A DNA stretch of 64,000 nucleotides. It comes from Dipteris shenzhenensis (lineage: Eukaryota > Polypodiophyta > Polypodiopsida > Gleicheniales). The DNA lies in the NCBI GenBank assembly GCA_047967505.1, contig CM106540.1; one strand, 5' to 3'. Under the pieces are notes generated by a model. That model was not told where the DNA came from. It saw only the letters and a program-made list of their open reading frames with translations, and searched no databases. Of the stretch, positions 52,871 to 63,155 are shown piece by piece. Made by a program: the position numbers and the translations under genes. Position 1 is the first letter of the stretch. Every line of letters starts with the position of its first letter.

Positions 52871-55800
52871 TAACCAGCAACGCAGCTTCACTCGTTATCA
52901 CAAAGCTCATGGAGCTCATGGACTTCCGTCGTCTGAGATCTTCCCAGCAAGCATAGTCGTCTATCAAGCCGTCTCCTACTGTAGAGATTCCATAGCCTTA
53001 GTGCAACAATCTTTCCTTCCAGCAGCTCCCAGCTTGAGCTATTCAATTATTCTTCCTACAGGTTTGACGAGCCATTGCAGCTGCACTTCTACACACAAGT
53101 ACCCGGAGCTCATGGCCTTCTGTCGCCCACAATCCTCCATCTCCAGCCCGATCCGTCAGCCTGTCTCTTACAAGCTCACACACTGCCATAAACCCTAATA
53201 GCCAATTGCTTGGATTGCCTTATCGAGTAGCTTGCCTATGGTCTTCTCACATCCAAGGTACTCATCCCGCCTCCATAGTCCATACTACCTCCGAAAGCTC
53301 CCCCGCCTAAGCAATCGACTCACCCTCTTCCCTCAAGAAGCTCTCCGCCCACATGAAGTAGAGACGCCCTCCTCCGTCCAAGACCATCTTTCCGTCGCCT
53401 TCCTCTGTACGTGCTTTTTCAATCTAGATCATCACGTAGCCAGTTTGCATGCATGGCTTATCTGCTTTATTAAAAAAAAACACGTCATCCCATGCTATTT
53501 TACCCCTCTCAAAGGTTTTCTTAAACCTTAGGTCCATTAATCCCAAACCTTAGGCTTTAAGCACATCCTTATTCACAACCTTCAAGCAAAACCTTGGGTG
53601 CTTGATTGCCACACGTGTCCACACATTCATGAAGCCCACAACCCATGATATGAATACTCACGTGTCTTACAATCGGGAACCACTCATGGCAAGACAACAA
53701 TGAAAGGCATGTCATCCCACACTAAATGCTCTGGAGTGCCTGATGCACCCACACTGCTCTATCATCATATCGTGAGAGTGCCTGCAAAAGTATCTACAAT
53801 CTCAAGAAGATATCTACATGAGTATAGAGTTCTTATGAGAGTGTCCATAACTCAAAGCCACCACCCACTAGCTATGTACATAGCTATGCACCTACCCATC
53901 AGCATGCAACAAGTGAGAAACATATTTACAATTTTATCCACACACCAATAGAAATTGTCACAACTTTTTTGAAAACTGAAAAAAAGCATACCAACAGAAA
54001 TTGTCACAACTGCCCCTATATTATTCTATATGAAATGCAAGTTCTGGAGATGCTGAAGATGTCCTGTCCTTGGAATGGAGTAGAAGACTTACATGAATTC
54101 AAAGCCATCAGTAACCATTTCCCTGGGATAAATCGGGATAAATCCACACATAAAGCAAAAGATAAAATGAAGAATAGAGTGATTCTGTTTGAAAGAAATC
54201 TCTCTAAGAGTATACAATAAATGCCAGCTCCTATACAGTAACGTTTGCTAACCAAGACCTTGGTTATACACATAGTGGCTTCAAAATAGAAAGCAAGAAG
54301 CGAAACATCAGATTTTCGTGTCAGGGATTCAATATAAAGTCAAATATTTTCCATTTCATGTCTGGAACCTCATGCCATACTCGTTATGATGATGGTTTAC
54401 CTCAAATATTGTTAGTAAAAAAAAACAGATGGTTGGGAGGCAAGTGCTTCTTTGTTTAAGGAGTTTTCTCGGGGCTCCACTGGTGGCTATTATGAGTGTT
54501 ACTTGTTTTTGTCAACTAATTTTTTAACCCACACATTTAGGATGCATTCTGTTTCTTTGTTTCTCAGCCTGTCATTGAAATAAGTAATTCTGTGCCAAGT
54601 TAATAGACTTGTATGGTCAGTATTTTAACAAATGATTTTTTTGAATTGGGAACATATTTTTTTAAGCTGGGTTGTCTGTGCTATTTGGATAAATGTGTTC
54701 TAGCTTCCTGTTTGTATAGTTCATTGATGGTAAGGCTAAAAAAGTTATGTTCTCTGTCTATTTATGCTTCCAATTATGGTGTTTTGTAATCTATTGAGCA
54801 TTTGGTGCAAGGTAGTACATTCCCTGCCCTAGTCATACTTTGATTTATGATGGTATACAATATATTTTGCATTTGAGGGTTTGCTGCTACTGCTCTATTA
54901 CCTAAAGTTGACATATTTCTTGCAGGCACGATGGAGCATTGGATTACGAATATCACTCACGGTCTTGGTTTGAGGGCTACATGTCAAGATGAACCCTTGC
55001 GATTCCATAGGACAGGAAAGCAAGGTTGTGTTATTCTGATACACAGGTCCTGTTTGAAAAAATGGGACCTCTGTTGTCATATACAAAACAAAGTGTTCTG
55101 TACACCATCATGTATACAAACAAAGAGTATCTTGATCAAACAGTGCCCATCAATATTTGGTTATAAATCCGATCCTCTGTTTGTGGTACAGTCAATACAA
55201 AATGTCAGCAGCCAAGGAACTACACGAGAACAGGTTCTCTCTCTTACTTTTATGGGGGCATAGAAAAAGATCCACATTATCTGGGTGCTTGACATAACTG
55301 CGAAATAGAGTACATGCAGGCTTTAGATCAAATCTATTTCCCAGATGCTATGATAACTTCCATCCGATAAGAAAAGCTACATATATGATGTTTCCCTGTG
55401 ATTAAGACCTCGCTAAGAGTATTTATTGAACTTTTACTGCCAGTGCACTTATGACTGGAAAGGCAGACTTGTGATTTGCTGCATCATCCTCTATGTTGCT
55501 ATGATCGCATGCCTTTATGCTTGAAAGTCTTGTGTCCATATCACAACAGATGTTCATATGCAGCCACATACAGTGAGCAATATAGGGGGCAACTCCTTTT
55601 TGACTCCCAGGCTCTTCTGCCTGCCTCTCATGGTGCATCTCCCATGTCTATTCTTCCCACTGCCTCTTCCTTGATGTGTGTTTCATCTCTCATTTTTCAT
55701 TTCCCATTCAGTTGTTGAATCTCCCGTTTGCTGGCCGCTCCAACCATTTCATCTTTCCTCTGCTCACTGCAGTCACCCCTCTACGGCCCTGGCCTCCCTC

Positions 55801-56060
55801 TTTCTTCCTTTGTCTACATTGAACTCTGCTGCCACTACTGTTTTTCACAGATTGTTTGCAGCAGACCTCCCTCTCAACGTTCTTTCAGTTCTTGCTTTTT
55901 AGGTCCATACGGATTTGCTTTTGTGGAAGGATAAGAAGTCTTTTGGACAATAAAAATGCATGTATCTTTGGGTTTCCAACATCATAAGCCACTTCAGACC
56001 TTGAAATCAGTTCTTGAGCCTGCACACCTTTTGCTCTTATCATGTGACCCAGAATACTTG
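52871..56060. other. unassigned region with gene-like islands
   Basis: 52880-53530 is C-rich on the plus strand, with a twice-used phrase (GAGCTCATGGACTTCCGTCG and GAGCTCATGGCCTTCTGTCG), possibly a leader or promoter remnant. A plus frame at 54931-55263 starts after an acceptor-like TTCTTGCAG (54926) and reads MEHWITNITHGLGLRATCQD..., and could be an exon, but I recognise no family. Short repeats of CCAACAGAAATTGTCACAACT flank 53960. Nothing further can be supported. Confidence 0.35.
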
Positions 56061-56061
56061 A

Positions 56062-56290
56062 GCTGCTATTGGAGCAAATGCCTCATCATCTCTTGATGCC
56101 TCTTTTTGGGCATACCGCTTAGACACAAGACAACAATCCTGCACTTCATAGTTGTCTTTTGTGCATGGTACTTCAATTTGTAGACCCACTTGGTTCCCAC
56201 AATATTTTTTTCACATAGAAGATCACCTGATTCCCAAGTACCATTTTGCAAGATGGAGTTGTACCTTTTAACCATGTCCTGCTACGCATC
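56062..56290 (-). pseudogene. copia reverse transcriptase fragment
   Basis: The minus strand reads MVKRYNSILQNGTWESGDLL, then NIVGTKWVYKLKYHAQKTTM. This is the N-terminal block of copia RT (EY.SI..NGTWELV.LP...K.IGTKWVYKIKYHADG). The following KARLVA.G block is degenerate. It is separate from, and more decayed than, the element at 56.9-62.6 kb. Confidence 0.75.
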
Positions 56291-56865
56291 TAGTGATCAT
56301 CAATAATGAACATCATGTTTTTCTATTCTTCCTAGTGATGCTAAACAACCATGGTAATTTTTACAAAAGAGATGGGCCGCCCTTTGAGCGTGATACCCAA
56401 CAAGGCGACCTAAACACTATGGGGAGCAAGAGGATTATGGGTTGGTAAAACCTATTGAGTGTAATCCACACCCCACCCTCATCAATGCTGGCCAACTGAT
56501 CTCTTAGATCCATGATCTTAAAGATGCTCGTATAGAGGAATATAATGGCACCTCACACCCATTGAAGTTTAAAAAAATTGCCACTATTCCCAAATCTAAA
56601 GAAAGTATCTACTGTCGCAAGCTGTATGAGAGTCTTGAGCATCTAAACCTCTAACTATTGGATATCCTCCGTCAACTCTGCTCTAATGATATTCTAAAAT
56701 GGGCACAACACATCCTCTACAAATTCTAGAAATAATGTCCCATGAAGAACCATGCACAGAGGCAGCCTAGGATAAACCTACAAGAATGGAAATCCGTAGG
56801 ATGTCAGTGAAACAGGAAAGTAGTGCTCTAACATGACCAAGGGTTGAAAATGTGAAGTCTAACTA
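56291..56865. other. no recognisable feature
   Basis: The flank left of the copia LTR contains no readable retroelement block. The five bases before the LTR are AACTA. Confidence 0.5.
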
Positions 56866-57072
56866 TGTTAGAAACCAAGAGAGTGAGAGAGCAGGAAGCA
56901 AGAGAGCTGAACGTAGTGTTTGCAATAGAAGAAGTAACTGTTACAAGAAGTGGGATGGGTTTTGTCTAAGTGACAAAACTCTATCCTTCACTAACCGTAG
57001 TTAGTGAACTAATTGTGGTTAGGGGGAAAAACCTCTAAATGAGGGAAAAGTGCCCCTAACCTACTTATTACA
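56866..57072 (-). repeat. copia 3' LTR, 207 bp
   Basis: On the minus strand TGTAATAAGTAGG...TTTCTAACA. It carries a perfect 9-bp inverted repeat, TTCACTAAC-CGTA-GTTAGTGAA, at 56987-57008. It supplies the ATG TAA that ends the RNase H frame (SAM-stop). Confidence 0.9.
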
Positions 57073-57832
57073 TGGCACTACGAAATGCCTCAAACTTTTC
57101 ACGTGGAAGTGGTTTGGTGAAGATGTCTACAACATTGTCATGTGTTGACACATAGATCATACTGATCTCTCATGCATGCAACTTCTCTCTGACGTAGTGA
57201 TAGTGAACCTCAATGTGCTTCGTGCGAGCATGAAACACAGGATTCTTTGCCACTGCTATAGCACTCTGACTATCAGTGAGAATCGGAGAAGGACCCTCCA
57301 ATGAAAGATGAAGATCAGCAAATAAACGACGCAGCCAAACACATTCAGCTGTCGCTGTGAAAGCTGCCCTGTACTCAGCTTCACATGAGGAGGTAGCCAC
57401 TGTAGACTATTTCTTGCTCAACCAAGAAATGCAAGCATGTTATAGAAAGAAACAATTTCCACTGGTGGACTGCCTAGTATCATAGTCTCCAGCCCAATCT
57501 GAGTCACTGTAAGCATGCATCTGCAAGTCACCCCCCCTGGGAAACATCAAGCCAAAAGACTTTGTACCTTGCAAGTAACGGAAGATGCGTTTTACAGCCT
57601 GCCAATGCATAATCTTTGGGCTGTGCATATACCTGCTCACCTGAGAAACTGAAAACTGAATATCAGGTCGTGTATTGTAGAGATAAATGAGGCATCCAAC
57701 AGCCTGACTATAGAGTGTGACATCAATTGATTCACCCGCATCATGCGTTGTAAGCTTTAGCCCCGGCTCCATGGGAGTGGACATAGGCTTGCAATCATGC
57801 ATGTTGAATCTGTCCAAGAGCTGACATATCAA
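57073..57832 (-). pseudogene. copia RNase H and end of RT
   Basis: 57832-57440 (minus): ICQLLDRFNMHDCKPMSTPM, LIYLYNTRPDIQFSVSQVSR, AVKRIFRYLQGTKSFGLMFP, HAYSDSDWAGDYDTRQSTSG (RNase H first Asp). After a stop: STVATSSCEAEYRAAFTATA (Glu), ILTDSQSAIAVAKNPVFHAR (Asp), RTKHIEVHYHYVREKLHA, then in frame after a stop STHDNVVDIFTKPLPREKFE AFRSAM. All catalytic residues are visible, but stops at CFFL* and HA* interrupt. RNase H removes the RNA template during cDNA synthesis. Confidence 0.85.
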
Positions 57833-59252
57833 ATGTAGCTTTCAATTGGGCCTTGAAATCTGCAATTACTCCCTCATTTGATCCGGTGAGCAGCATGTCA
57901 TCTACATAAAGAATGATGACCAGAATATCCCCCCCATCCTTCTTGATGTAGAGGGTGCTCTCAGTTGGACTATTGTGCAGCCCCTTGCTGGTCAGAAAGG
58001 CATCAGTTTTGGCATACCATGCACGTGGGGCTTGTTTCAGCCCATACAAAGCTTTATTCAGCTTGCATACCTGTAGTGCATTTTCTGAAATTTGAAAGCC
58101 CGGAGGTTGTTTGACATAAACCTCTTCCAACAAGTCTCCATTAAGGAAAGCTGTTTTAATGTCCAACTGATGAACATTCCATTCAAAATTTGAAGCCATG
58201 GCTATAACTGACCTGATGGTTGTCATCCTAGATGTAGGAGCAAAAGTCTTCTCATAATCTATGCCCTTTTTCTGAGCATATCCTTTTGCAACCAGCCTTG
58301 CCTTGTACCGATCAACAGACCCATCTGGCTTTCTTTTGACTTTGAAAACCCACCGTGTACCTATGGCATTTTTACATGGTGGCAAATCCACAACATCCCA
58401 AGTCTGATTTTTATTAATGGACTGCAACTCATCGTGCATGGCATTCATCCAATGCACATTATCTTTTGCTCCTTCAAATGTCTTAGGCTCCTCCTCATCA
58501 AGAAGAGTACCTGCATAAGCTGATTCAACTGAATGAGCTCCCTCCATGTGCCTTACTGCACTACGAGTTCTGCCAGGCAATGGAGCTTCAAGCCTACTCT
58601 CCCTGAGAGTCTGAAGCAACCAATGCGGGACTGTTTTGGCTGCGTCTATCTCTTGAATTTCTTGCCTGACAACTTCATCCACACCTTGAGGTTGTACCAA
58701 TTCAGCTGGGGGCTGAATCTGTACTGGTGGAGCTGGGGGAGGTTGCTGTAAATTCTGATTTTCAGCGGGGGAACCAAATGCTATAGGAAGCATCCCCTCA
58801 AACACATCATCTGAAGAGGCCGGAATCTGAAATTCAGCATTTGTATGTGCAGAATTTTCAGAGAATATGACATCTCTACTGACAAAAATCTTGCGTGTAG
58901 CAGGATTGTAGAGACGATAGCCTTTGCTTTGTGAACTATATCCCACAAAAATGCATTTTAGTGCCTTATCTGACAACTTGTGTTTAAACTCCACAGGCAC
59001 GTGGGCATATGCAACACAACCAAAAACTCTGAAGTGGTCCACTGAAGGCTTTCTCCCATGCCATGCCTCATAGGGAGTGATTGTCTTCAAAGCCTTTGTA
59101 GGAGCCAGATTTAAAATATAGTTGGCACACATGAGGCCTTCCAACCAAAACCTGTGAGGCAACTTCTTACTTGTGAGCATGCATCTATCCATTTCCATGG
59201 TGGTGCGATTCTTCCGCTCAGCTTTGCCATTCTGTTGAGGTGTAAGCCTCAC
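57795..59252 (-). pseudogene. copia integrase C-terminus and reverse transcriptase
   Basis: 485 codons without a stop. LTPQQNGKAERKNRTTMEMD carries the integrase catalytic Glu. KPSVDHFRVFGCVAYAHVP and KCIFVGYSSQSKGYRLYNP are the integrase tail. RT starts at NKNQTWDVVDLPPCKNAIGT and continues RWVFKVKRKPDGSVDRYKAR, LVAKGYAQKKGIDYEKTFAP, VHQLDIKTAFLNGDLLEEVY (Asp), LYGLKQAPRAWY and ILYVDDMLLTGSNEGVIADF (YVDD, intact). After FDMSALGQIQHA about 35 codons expected before the ICQLLDRF block are missing, so RT has an internal deletion. Confidence 0.9.
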
Positions 59253-59790
59253 TGTAACTGATGCATAATGCCTTTTTCTTTCAGAAATGTCTCAAATTCA
59301 TGAGACATGTATTCCCCCCCTCGATCTGTGCGAAGTATCTGCACCTTAAGTCCTGTCTCATTTTCAACCATAGCCACAAAGTGTTTGAAATGCATAAACA
59401 CTTCTGATTTTGCCTTGAGACCATAGACCCAAGTGTAGTTGGTAAAGTCATCTATGAATGTAACAAAATAGAGATAACCCCCAAAAGCAGGTGTCCTCAT
59501 GGGACCGCAGACATCACTGTGAATAAGCTGCAATTTTCTTGTAGCTTTCACTGCACCATCCTTCTTGAAGGGAAGCCTATGCATTTTGCCAAGAATGCAA
59601 CCTTCACATGCATGAGGAGGAGGCGACTCCAAAGGAGGTAATGCATCAACCATATCATGCCTTTGAAGTGTCATTCAGCTGCCATAGCTCATGTGCCCAT
59701 ACCTGACATGCCATAACTCCGCATTGTGCATTGCAGCAGTGGGAGTGCTAACTGATAATGCAAGATGGGATCTTTTTTCATATAAATCAA
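59249..59790 (-). pseudogene. copia integrase N-terminal and core
   Basis: ELWHVRYGHMSYGS (pre-integrase His block, frame-shifted), then CEGCILGKMHRLPFKKDGAV (zinc Cys pair), KLQLIHSDVCGPMRTPAFGG (first Asp), YFVTFIDDFTNYTWVYGLKA and VQILRTDRGGEYMSHEFETF (second Asp). One frameshift near 59250 separates it from the catalytic Glu segment. Integrase inserts the cDNA into the genome. Confidence 0.85.
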
Positions 59791-59791
59791 G

Positions 59792-60357
59792 CTAAAAAAG
59801 ACCCCGATACAAAGTGCGAGACAACCTTAAAGCATATTCATTTTCTTTGTCTTTGATTGCACACTTGTCATCGTAAAAAACAACCTTAAATCCTCCTCTA
59901 TTGAATGAGGACACTGAAAGCAAATTCTTCTTTATACCTGGCACATAGAGTACATCTGATATTCTGAAATCTGTGCCATAAGTGGATGTGAGAATAATTT
60001 CTCCCACTCCACACACTGAATGAGAACAATTATTTGCACAAGTTACCTTCTTCTTGGTGGGTGAAGAATGCAAAGTTACAAACTGATATTTCTTGGACGT
60101 GATGTGCTTTGAAGCACCACTATCAAAATACCAAGTATGTAATGTCTCACCAACACTGAAGAGCATTCATCCTTTGAAGGATCGTAACTGCAAGTCAAAA
60201 AAGCGTATGGGTCATCATTATTAGTGGCTGTAGTATCTGAACTACCCACTAAAAAATCTGAAGTGCAAGTCAAAAAGGCATAGTGCTCTTCAACCAAGTT
60301 GGCTGCAACATCTCCTCCATCATGGCAATGTGGACCTGATGCATCTAATACAGCCAT
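59792..60357 (-). pseudogene. copia protease
   Basis: Minus frame 60166-59792 contains TWYFDSGASKHITSKKYQFV; DSGAS is the aspartic protease active site of plant copia. Then VCGVGEIILTSTYGTDFRIS, DVLYVPGIKKNLLSVSSFNR and VVFYDDKCAIKDKENEYALR follow, a full-length domain. The preceding frame (60357-60076) is the linker between gag and protease (DPYAFLTCSYDPSKDECSS). Confidence 0.85.
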
Positions 60358-60383
60358 ACCGGAATCCCTTTTCTTTTCTTTGG

Positions 60384-61272
60384 CTATGTGCTTCTTGCAC
60401 TCTCCAATATAATGACCTGGCTTTTACAGATGCCCTTCTTTTTGTGCTTGTTTGTATCACCCTGTGCCTTATAAGAAGGCTGTCCAGAATCAGCTTTATG
60501 CTGATATGTGGGCTGATGGGCATGTGGCTTATGCTGCCCTTTACCCTTGGGCTTGAACTTAGAGAGCATAGCATGCTCGCCAGCCCGGGTTGCCATATTC
60601 TTGCGTGTTTGTTCCTCCTGCAACAGAAGTCCTACCAACTCGTGAAAGGAGAGAGGATTGCTGCCCCCCCTCAATGACAAATTCAGCAAGGTGTGGAAAC
60701 CAAGATAGGACTCAGGAAGAGAGTTCAGAGTGGTGGAGATCACCTCTAAAATCAATGTTCAACAATTGTTCCCTGAGATCCTGAAGCTTCGTGAGGTGAG
60801 AATTCATGGAATCTCCCTCCTCCATATGTGTATTGGAAAGTTCTCGCTTCAGAAAGGAAACTCTGGCATCGTTTCTTGCTGCAAACATACTCTCCAGTAT
60901 TACCCAAGCTGCTATAGATGTCTTGCATGACCGAATATGAGGTATAATGAACCTCTTGACAAAAAGAGAAATTACTGAAAGAGCTTGTGCATCTCTAGGG
61001 TCCCATCTTTTCTGCTCTGCTGTGTGAGCTCCTGGAGCGGCTGCTCCAATTACCTGTGCTGTATTTGTACCTCTACCCCTGCCTCCAGCTGTAGGAGTGA
61101 CAGGTACAAGCGTTGTATCCGGTCTTTCTTCATCTCCATTGACATAATCCCAAAGATTTCTGCCAACTAAGATATTTCGAACCATGAAACTCCACAAGGA
61201 GTAGTTGGTGCCATCCAACTTATCCTCCTGTGTGAGAACCCCGAACACCTCATTTGAGTTGTTCTGTGCCAT
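60384..61272 (-). pseudogene. copia gag
   Basis: Starts at ATG 61272 (MAQNNSNEVFGVLTQEDKLD GTNYSLWSFMVRNILVGRNL). Continues KRWDPRDAQALSVISLFVKR, ITHIRSCKTSIAAWVILESM-like, VSFLKRELSNTHMEEGDSMN and LTKLQDLREQLLNI. A one-base frameshift near 60750 leads into LEVISTTLNSLPESYLGFHT, LLQEEQTRKNMATRAGEHAM. The zinc knuckle is damaged: only KPGHYIGECKKHI remains in one frame and the first Cys pair is lost. Gag builds the particle; this one is not functional. Confidence 0.85.
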
Positions 61273-62371
61273 TTTTGCCAGATAAACTCAGAAATACAGC
61301 AAACTGAACAAGTAAAATTCCTTCCTGGGATGTAAGATGCACAAGTAAAATCTGCAAAGAAAAATATGCCCACAGTGACAAATACTGTCACAGCCTGTCA
61401 AAGGCTCAAAATGCACCACAATGCTCTGCTCAATGCCCAAAAATCTGCAAATAGAATCTGGAAAAGGTGGCAAAAGTCTGCAATTTGACTCGTACTGAGT
61501 CCAAAACTGTCTGCAAACTTCCAAACTACCCTTTTACCTGCAAAATTGCAACCCAAATGCAAAAGCCCCAATTTCTTGTGGGAAATTGCATACAAAAGAG
61601 GGCAAATGGTCTGAAAGCCCCAAATGTTGCACAAATTGCACTTTGCCTGCAAAAGCTCTAAATTTCTGCAAGAAATTGCACCTGAAAGGCGCAATGAACT
61701 AGAAGCCCCAAATTTGCTCCCAAAATGCAGGCCAAACAATGGCTCTAATGCACAAAAATGTCTGCCAAACAACCAACTGCAAATGTCTGCCCACGAATAC
61801 AAAATGCTCCAAATTTTCTACAAAGAAAAGAACCTGTAAAGCAAAAACCTGCAAAGTAATCCTGCAAGAAAATCTTGCAAGGAAATCCTGCACAAGGTAC
61901 AACGCCAACGAAAGGTACAAGGGCCCAACTGTACGGACAACTGATGCCCAACTGTATGGATTTGCAGCAACAGTATGGATTGTACGGCAGCTGTTTGTAT
62001 GGACTGCTGCTGTACGGATGTACGGCTCAAGCTTCTTGCGTAGTACGGGCACGTATGGAAGGTAGTACGTCGAACAGCTTTGAAGGTGTGTACTACCTAG
62101 CAGCCAGCAGGCTGTGCATACGACTAGGCGCAGATCTGTTGTACGGAAGTAGGTACAGATTGGCACAGTACGGACGATGCGACGCGATGTAGCGGAAGAC
62201 TGTACGGTAGAGGAGCGCATGTTGTATGGCAGAGTGTATGGGCTGTACGGAATCAGTCCGTACAGATTGTACAGATGGACTGTACGGACGACGAGCTGCT
62301 GACGATGAACTGTACGGACGACGAGCAGGGAGCAGGGTAGCTGGGTAGGAAGCTAGGAGCAGGGTCTTGCT
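61273..62371 (-). promoter_or_regulatory. copia leader with degenerate repeats and CCGTACA cluster
   Basis: The region between primer site and gag start is about 1.1 kb, unusually long and without coding motifs. 61340-61890 is full of CTGCAAA words in a degenerate repeat of roughly 90 bp (compare 61560-61645 with 61648-61730). 61930-62317 holds nine TGTACGG words on the plus strand (CCGTACA in sense) at 61930, 61981, 62011, 62019, 62140, 62201, 62244, 62281 and 62311, one CCGTACA at 62258, and several one-base variants (TGTATGG, AGTACGG). A regulatory role is inferred. Confidence 0.65.
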
Positions 62372-62383
62372 GCTCTGATACCA
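62372..62383 (-). other. primer binding site, initiator Met tRNA
   Basis: TGGTATCAGAGC on the minus strand, two bases after the 5' LTR: a perfect copia primer site. Confidence 0.95.
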
Positions 62384-62385
62384 AA

Positions 62386-62592
62386 TGTTAGAAACCAAGA
62401 GAGTGAGAGAGCAGGAAGTAAGAGAGCTGAACGTAGTGTTTGCAATAGAAGAAGTAACTGTTACAAGAAGTGGGATGGGTTTTGTCTAAATGACAAAACC
62501 TTATCCATCACTAACCGTAGTTAGTGAACTAACTGTGGTTAGGGGGAAAAACCTCTAAATGAGGGAAAAGTGCCCCTAACCTACTTATTACA
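62386..62592 (-). repeat. copia 5' LTR, 207 bp
   Basis: Same length as the 3' LTR with six substitutions by eye (for example GTCTAAA versus GTCTAAG, CTTATCCATCA versus TCTATCCTTCA). The hairpin-forming repeat is kept as TCACTAAC-CGTA-GTTAGTGA (62508-62527). No clear TATA box. Confidence 0.9.
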
Positions 62593-62844
62593 TTATATTG
62601 GTCACTGCTGAATTATAATAATAATTCTAACAAACTACTCCACCTCAATGAGCAATAATTGTCCATGCCTATGCAACCCAATATAGAACTGCCCACCGTG
62701 ATAATGATTGGTCTGAAATCAACCCAAATATGATGATGCACGACTATAGACAATGCCTTGCACTCTTTGGTATTTTAATTTCAGCCTGAAAATTTGAAGG
62801 TCTACCTCTTTGTAACCATGTATCTGGTATTCACACTGCTGAGT
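62593..62844. other. no recognisable feature
   Basis: Short AT-rich flank between the copia element and the 155-bp duplication. Confidence 0.5.
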
Positions 62845-63155
62845 AAGTCGGAGAAAGCTCTGAAATAGGAGCTAGCAACCAAGGTGGAGGACTATACATC
62901 CAGAAAATGCCTTGCTCCGTAAATACATAGAATACATTTGAAGGCCAAGTCTTGTAGAAACACACCCGCATCTCAACGGTCGTCCGAGTTCTTTTTTTTA
63001 AGTCGGAGAAAGCTCTGAAATAGGAGCTAGCAACCAAGGTGGAGGACTATACATCCAGAAAATGCCTTGCTCCGTAAATACATAGAATACATTTGAAGGA
63101 CAAGCCTTGTAGAAACACACCCGCATCTCAACGGTCGTTCGAGTTCTTTTTTTTT
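62845..63155. repeat. 155-bp tandem duplication ending in poly(T) runs
   Basis: 62845-62999 and 63000-63155 are nearly identical (about three differences). Both start AAGTCGGAGAAAGCTCTGAA and end GAGTTC followed by a T run. The second T run is the poly(A) tail of the minus-strand omega LINE that follows, so the duplicated unit is the target flank of that LINE. Translated on the minus strand, it stays open across both copies (FYVFTEQGIFWMYSPPPWLL). Confidence 0.85.

Larger units (their letters stand above)
56866..62592 (-). mobile_element. near-complete Ty1/copia retrotransposon, disabled
   Basis: 5.73 kb, transcribed on the minus strand: LTR (62592-62386), primer site (62383-62372), 1.1-kb leader, gag, protease, integrase, RT, RNase H and LTR (57072-56866). 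The two 207-bp LTRs differ at 6 positions, which suggests a moderately recent insertion. Coding is interrupted by frameshifts at about 60750, 60400, 59250 and 57820, a deletion in RT and stops in RNase H. The RNase H reading frame runs straight into the 3' LTR with no polypurine tract. The flanking pentamers AACTA and TTATA do not match. Confidence 0.9.
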
